From positions 1 to 7,334 of the forward strand of contig JAOPZP010000423.1 of NCBI GenBank assembly GCA_025964055.1: 7,334 bases of DNA, in the 5' to 3' direction. This document shows, one piece after another, positions 5,897-7,334 of this stretch (its first letter is position 1; every line of letters begins with the position of its first letter). A program made the translations under genes and the position numbers. Below the pieces are notes generated by a model. That model was not told the DNA's origin and searched no databases. It saw only the letters and a program-made list of their open reading frames with translations. The stretch comes from Conexibacter sp. Its GTDB lineage: Bacteria; Actinomycetota; Thermoleophilia; Solirubrobacterales; Solirubrobacteraceae.

Positions 5897-7334
5897 GCGG
5901 CGCGGCAGGAACTCCGGCACGTCGAGGTCGGAGACCACGCCGCCGCGGCGGGCGCCGATGGCCTCGCGCTCACGCGCGGGAGCGGGCGGCGTGCGGCGCT
6001 CGACGCGCGGCTCGCCGGTCGGCACCTCGATGCGCGGCTCCTTGCGCCGGACGGGCCCGTCGCCGTAGCGCGTCGCCACCACCGTCACCCACACCTGGTC
6101 CTCGAGCTTCTCGTCGACCATGGCGCCGAAGATGATGTTCGCGTCCGGGTGCGCGGCCGCGGCCACCGCCTTGGCGGCCTCGTTGACCTCCCACAGGGAG
6201 AGGTCGCGGCCGCCGGTGATCGACAGCAGGATCGACCGGGCGCCGTCCATGCTCGTCTCCAGCAGCGGCGACGACACGGCCTGCTCGGCCGCGTCCAGCG
6301 CGCGCTTGTCCCCGACGCCCATGCCGATGCCCAGCAGGGCCGCGCCGGCCTCGGACATGATCGTCCGCACGTCGGCGAAGTCGAGGTTGATGATGCCCGG
6401 CAGCGTCACGAGGTCCGACACGCCCTGCACGCCCTGGCGCAGCACGTCGTCGGCGACGCGGAACGCATCGACCATCGACGTGTTCTTGTCGAGCACGCTG
6501 AGCAGCCGGTTGTTGGGCACGACGATGAGGGTGTCGACCTCGGCGTGCAGCGCCTCGATGCCGGTGTTGCCCGCCTGCGCGCGGCGGCTGCCCTCGAAGC
6601 CGAACGGCTTGGTGACGATGCCGACGGTCAGGGCCCCGATCTCGCGGGCGATGCGCGCCACGATCGGCGCGGCGCCCGTGCCGGTGCCGCCACCGGCGCC
6701 GGCGGCGATGAACACCATGTCGCTGCCCTTCAGCAGGGACTTGATGCGGTCGTACTCCTCCATCGCGGCCTGCCGGCCGAGCTCGGGGTCGGAGCCGGCG
6801 CCGAGGCCGCGCGTGACCTGCGGCCCGATGTGCAGGGTGATGTCGGCCGTCGACTGCTGCAGCGACTGCAGGTCGGTGTTGATGGCCAGGAACTCGACGC
6901 CCTGGACCTCGGCCTCGACCATGCGGTTGACCGCGTTGACGCCGGCGCCACCGACGCCGATGACGCGGATGACCGGCTGGCCGACGACCGGCTGGCCCCA
7001 CGGGGACGGCGGCTCGACGCGCGAGTACGGATCCGCGGCCGGGGCGGCCGGGGCGGCCGGAGCCGGAGGCGGGGTCGCCGCACGCGGCGCCCGGGCGGGC
7101 TCCGGCGGCGCGAGCATGTCCTCGGGGATCTCGGACGAGAACGCGTTCCGCAGCCGCTCCTGTGCGGAGGGGGCGGGGGGCTCGTCGCGACGGGGAGCCT
7201 CGGGCTCCGGCGGCGCGCCGAGGGACGGGTGCGGGTAGCCGGTCTCGCGCGGATGGGCGGGCGGGGCCTGCGGGCCGCGCTCGAGCAGCGGATCGACCTC
7301 GCGGCGGCGGGCGGCGGCCGGCGTGGCCGGCGGC
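5894..7334 (-). CDS. ftsZ: Cell division GTPase FtsZ with Pro/Ala-rich N-terminal extension, 5' end beyond the window
   Basis: The bacterial tubulin homologue that polymerises into the division ring. Numbering from the internal ATG at 7117 (407 residues): GTP-binding start IRVIGVGGAGVNAVNRM (50-66), tubulin signature GAGGGTGTGAAP (140-151), T7 catalytic loop NLDFADV (244-250), C-terminal subdomain to about 355, a variable charged linker (about 356-395), and the conserved tail DLDVPEFLPRR (397-407) that binds membrane tethers such as SepF or FtsA. All hallmark motifs are intact. The same frame continues upstream of ATG 7117 for 72 codons to the right edge with no stop and no further start. It has strong G/C bias at third positions and includes AQERLRNAFSSEIPEDM. 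Together with residues 1-49 this gives at least 120 residues before the GTPase fold, against roughly 5-30 in most FtsZs. ATG 7117 has GAGG only 2 nt away, a poor spacing, so the true start is probably off-window. The 407-residue form is the alternative. Confidence 0.95.
   Translation of the reverse strand, partial: PPATPAAARRREVDPLLERGPQAPPAHPRETGYPHPSLGAPPEPEAPRRDEPPAPSAQERLRNAFSSEIPEDMLAPPEPARAPRAATPPPAPAAPAAPAADPYSRVEPPSPWGQPVVGQPVIRVIGVGGAGVNAVNRMVEAEVQGVEFLAINTDLQSLQQSTADITLHIGPQVTRGLGAGSDPELGRQAAMEEYDRIKSLLKGSDMVFIAAGAGGGTGTGAAPIVARIAREIGALTVGIVTKPFGFEGSRRAQAGNTGIEALHAEVDTLIVVPNNRLLSVLDKNTSMVDAFRVADDVLRQGVQGVSDLVTLPGIINLDFADVRTIMSEAGAALLGIGMGVGDKRALDAAEQAVSSPLLETSMDGARSILLSITGGRDLSLWEVNEAAKAVAAAAHPDANIIFGAMVDEKLEDQVWVTVVATRYGDGPVRRKEPRIEVPTGEPRVERRTPPAPAREREAIGARRGGVVSDLDVPEFLPRR
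6971..6997 (-). repeat. Direct repeat encoding GQPVV-GQPVI before the FtsZ core
   Basis: The 12-mer GACCGGCTGGCC occurs at 6971-6982 and 6986-6997, a 15-bp period with a 3-nt spacer. On the coding strand it gives GQPVVGQPV immediately before the first beta strand of the GTPase domain. It looks like a small in-frame duplication in the linker. Confidence 0.6.
7035..7061 (-). repeat. Three 9-bp tandem repeats in the FtsZ N-terminal extension
   Basis: GCGGCCGGG is repeated three times in a row, the last copy ending in A. It encodes PAA-type tripeptides in the APAAPAAPAA part of the extension. Such in-frame repeats are prone to slippage, so the extension length may vary between strains. Confidence 0.6.

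Noticed and set aside
4543..5973. 476-codon minus-strand frame spanning the EEP gene and the gap
   Set aside because: It runs out of frame through the EEP gene and through the ftsZ stop, with low-complexity Arg/Ala/Pro sequence. The EEP frame has full catalytic motifs.
5844..6068. Plus-strand GTG-initiated frame beginning MFENERAQARLL
   Set aside because: The good Shine-Dalgarno overlaps the GTG itself and most of the frame is antisense to ftsZ. Not supported as a gene.
6120..7238. 372-codon plus-strand frame opposite ftsZ
   Set aside because: Ser/Thr/Met-rich antisense shadow of an unmistakable FtsZ.

Overview
The window is about 7.3 kb of very GC-rich bacterial DNA. Nearly every codon in the real genes ends in G or C. 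The gene families (an FtsZ with an actinobacterial-style tail, a NarL-type two-component cluster, a membrane-anchored EEP-fold enzyme and a non-canonical gamma-glutamyltransferase) suggest an actinomycetote. The style of the sequences makes a Thermoleophilia/Solirubrobacterales lineage my best guess, but that is inference from family resemblance and not a search result. There are six protein genes, two of them cut by the window edges. I see no RNA genes, CRISPR arrays, insertion sequences or phage genes, and no gene-free stretch longer than about 140 bases.

Layout. (1) 1-1385, minus: a gamma-glutamyltransferase family gene that lacks only a short C-terminal piece beyond the left edge. (2) 1386-1498: a short divergent promoter gap with a 13-bp dyad. 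(3) 1499-4804, plus: a three-gene two-component cluster. It has a receiver-only response regulator, a full NarL/LuxR-type response regulator, and a soluble sensor kinase (3 PAS + GAF + HisKA_3/HATPase) whose ATG overlaps the preceding stop. A good sigma70-like promoter (TTGCTT-17 nt-TATAAG) lies in the last codons of the receiver-only gene and would start a nearly leaderless transcript for the second regulator. (4) 4815-5753, minus, converging on the kinase with a 10-bp gap: a 3-TM membrane protein with an extracytoplasmic EEP-fold catalytic domain, resembling VanJ-type lipid pyrophosphatases in architecture. (5) 5754-5893: a structured intergenic region with a 14-bp GC hairpin (likely ftsZ terminator), a smaller dyad, and an unexplained perfect Shine-Dalgarno sequence on the plus strand. 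(6) 5894-7334, minus: ftsZ, complete at the C-terminus, with a Pro/Ala-rich N-terminal extension that stays open to the right edge.

How they fit together. The kinase should phosphorylate the NarL-type regulator, and the receiver-only protein may act as a competing phosphate acceptor. The sensed signal is probably cytoplasmic because the kinase has no membrane segments. ftsZ and the EEP gene lie on the same strand in the order ftsZ then EEP. If the EEP protein acts on undecaprenyl pyrophosphate, as VanJ does, the pair would link division with cell-wall lipid recycling. The most notable items are the FtsZ extension, the VanJ-like neighbour, the promoter embedded in a coding end, and the structured ftsZ/EEP gap. 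I found no clear evidence of a wholly new system.
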